Source of the DNA: Clostridiales bacterium GWE2_32_10
Lineage (GTDB): Bacteria > Bacillota > Clostridia > Lachnospirales > UBA12420
Assembly: GCA_001797255.1 (NCBI GenBank)
Contig: MGOW01000069.1
Location: forward strand, 1 to 44,451
DNA length: 44,451 nt
Direction of reading: 5' to 3'
In this document: positions 43,489 through 44,451 of the stretch, in pieces
Layout of the letters: each line of letters starts with the position of its first letter
Position numbering within the stretch: the first letter of the stretch is position 1
The notes under the pieces: model-generated
Database searches by the model: none
What the model was told of the DNA's origin: nothing
The model's input: the letters and a program-made list of their open reading frames with translations, nothing else
Position numbers and translations under genes: made by a program

Positions 43489-44451
43489 CTACCTAATTCC
43501 CATTGTATAATACTCAACTGGCGAATAATCATCTGTCAATATTGGTATATCATTCGGTATCTCTTCCTTCCATAAATGTGCTAAATATTCGTTTAATTCT
43601 GAATCTGTACTCTCAAACGAAGGTTTATCCTTCGATTTCAATGCCACTAACATTATATTTTGAATTTCTTCTCCATTCTTTATACCTTCTACAGGAAATA
43701 CATATACTTGTGGGAAAATATTTTTATAGGTTTTATATTCACCCCTAAAAAATTTACCTTTATCACCTTCAATTGATGATATTATATTAATCACTACTAC
43801 TCCGTTATCATTTAATACATTATACATTTTTTCTACAGCATCTTTTGTAGTTAGTTGATAAGGTACAGATTTTGATCTAAAAGCATCTCCATAAATAACA
43901 TCATATTTATTTTTAGTCTTATTTAAAAATATTCTTCCATCTTCATGAAAGATTCTAAGTCTAGGATTATTTTTTAATCTAAATTCACTTTTAGCAATAT
44001 CAGTAACTCTAGAATCTATCTCTGCAACATCTATCGTTGCATTAGTATATTTATTTAAATAATATTTAGGATAAGAATATGCAGCTCCACCTAACATTAA
44101 AGCTTTATTAAAACCTGTATTAAAATGTTCAGCTAAATCATAATATTTTGTATATTCAAAAACCAACTCATCATTATTTAAATACATTGCTGAACTATAC
44201 TCATTTCCAGTTTGAAAGACTTTTACTTCCTTATTCTCATAATACGTAGGATATATCCATATTCTGCTGTATTCAGTATCAATATCTTTTAAATCCGTTT
44301 TCCCATATACAAGAAATGCAGGATTAGGTATTAGTAATGTCATAATTAAAATAATAAAAAATAGTATATTTAATTTAAATCCCTTATCAAAATATACTAT
44401 AAAAGAAGTAAATAACAATACAATACTAATAATAAGTAAATTTTTTTCACT
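43489..44451 (-). CDS. Fused MFS/spermidine-synthase-like protein (5' part beyond window)
   Basis: The frame is open to the window edge, so the N-terminal part is missing; at least 320 residues are seen. The first visible ~45 residues hold two hydrophobic helices (ISIVLLFTSFIVYF, LNILFFIILIMTLLIPN). Then comes a polyamine-synthase-type Rossmann methyltransferase fold: ALMLGGAAYSYPKYYL (nucleotide-binding loop), IDVAEIDSRVTDIAKSEF (acidic residue for the ribose) and DVIYGDAF. It would transfer an aminopropyl group from decarboxylated AdoMet, but relatives of this fused type are poorly defined, so its real substrate is uncertain. It has its own terminator and is not part of the appendage operon. 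Confidence 0.82.
   Translation of the reverse strand, partial: SEKNLLIISIVLLFTSFIVYFDKGFKLNILFFIILIMTLLIPNPAFLVYGKTDLKDIDTEYSRIWIYPTYYENKEVKVFQTGNEYSSAMYLNNDELVFEYTKYYDLAEHFNTGFNKALMLGGAAYSYPKYYLNKYTNATIDVAEIDSRVTDIAKSEFRLKNNPRLRIFHEDGRIFLNKTKNKYDVIYGDAFRSKSVPYQLTTKDAVEKMYNVLNDNGVVVINIISSIEGDKGKFFRGEYKTYKNIFPQVYVFPVEGIKNGEEIQNIMLVALKSKDKPSFESTDSELNEYLAHLWKEEIPNDIPILTDDYSPVEYYTMGIR

Noticed and set aside
1-44451. Mobile element, CRISPR, tRNA or rRNA
   Set aside because: No transposase, integrase, spaced repeat array or recognisable RNA gene was seen on either strand by eye.

Overview
The window comes from an AT-rich, low-GC Gram-positive bacterium, most likely a member of the Clostridia/Tissierellia. 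The basis is the strong A/T codon bias, canonical AAAGGAGGTG-type ribosome binding sites, consensus sigma-A promoters, four S-layer-homology (SLH) or SLH-associated surface genes, an AbrB-like regulator, a PrgI-type secretion protein and clostridial-style wall hydrolases. No rRNA, tRNA, CRISPR array or insertion sequence was recognised. Nearly all genes lie on the minus strand; only the AbrB-like regulator is on the plus strand.

Region 1 (1-8.5 kb) encodes cell-surface proteins: an SLH protein cut by the window edge, then two large secreted paralogues with RCC1-type propeller repeats. One has a glycine-rich N-terminal domain and no anchor of its own. The other ends in three SLH motifs. The first appears to have a frameshift near its 3' end. 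Region 2 (8.5-16.1 kb) holds ordinary chromosomal genes: a decayed DUF4143-type ATPase fragment, the GTPase typA, an S41 protease with a PDZ and a peptidoglycan-binding domain paired with an SLH protein, a GAF-GGDEF diguanylate cyclase, and a divergently transcribed AbrB-like regulator.

Region 3 (16.1-43.3 kb) is the main point of interest. It is a run of 17 minus-strand genes that joins two machines normally seen apart. The promoter-proximal half is a minimal Gram-positive type IV secretion core: PrgI/VirB3-like protein, TraC-domain protein, VirB4 ATPase, TrbL/VirB6-like channel protein, a giant membrane protein ending in an amidase, and a VirB1-like lytic transglycosylase/M23 peptidase. The distal half is a Tad/Flp-type pilus module: two large TadZ-like ATPases, a CpaB-like SAF protein, a CpaE/MinD-like ATPase, a CpaF/TadA secretion ATPase, TadB- and TadC-like membrane proteins, a probable major pilin and five other proteins with a single N-terminal membrane helix. 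No relaxase, VirD4 coupling protein or prepilin peptidase is in the window. My inference is a composite envelope-spanning appendage or secretion machine in which the secretion core and wall hydrolases open a path through the thick wall and the Tad motor builds a filament from non-classical, leaderless pilins. The operon has a promoter before the PrgI gene, a palindrome overlapping a promoter between the two halves, a consensus promoter before the pilin genes, a strong hairpin just after the major pilin, and a final bidirectional terminator after a CPBP-family membrane protease.

Region 4 (43.4 kb to the end) is the C-terminal part of an MFS-fused spermidine-synthase-like protein that runs off the window.
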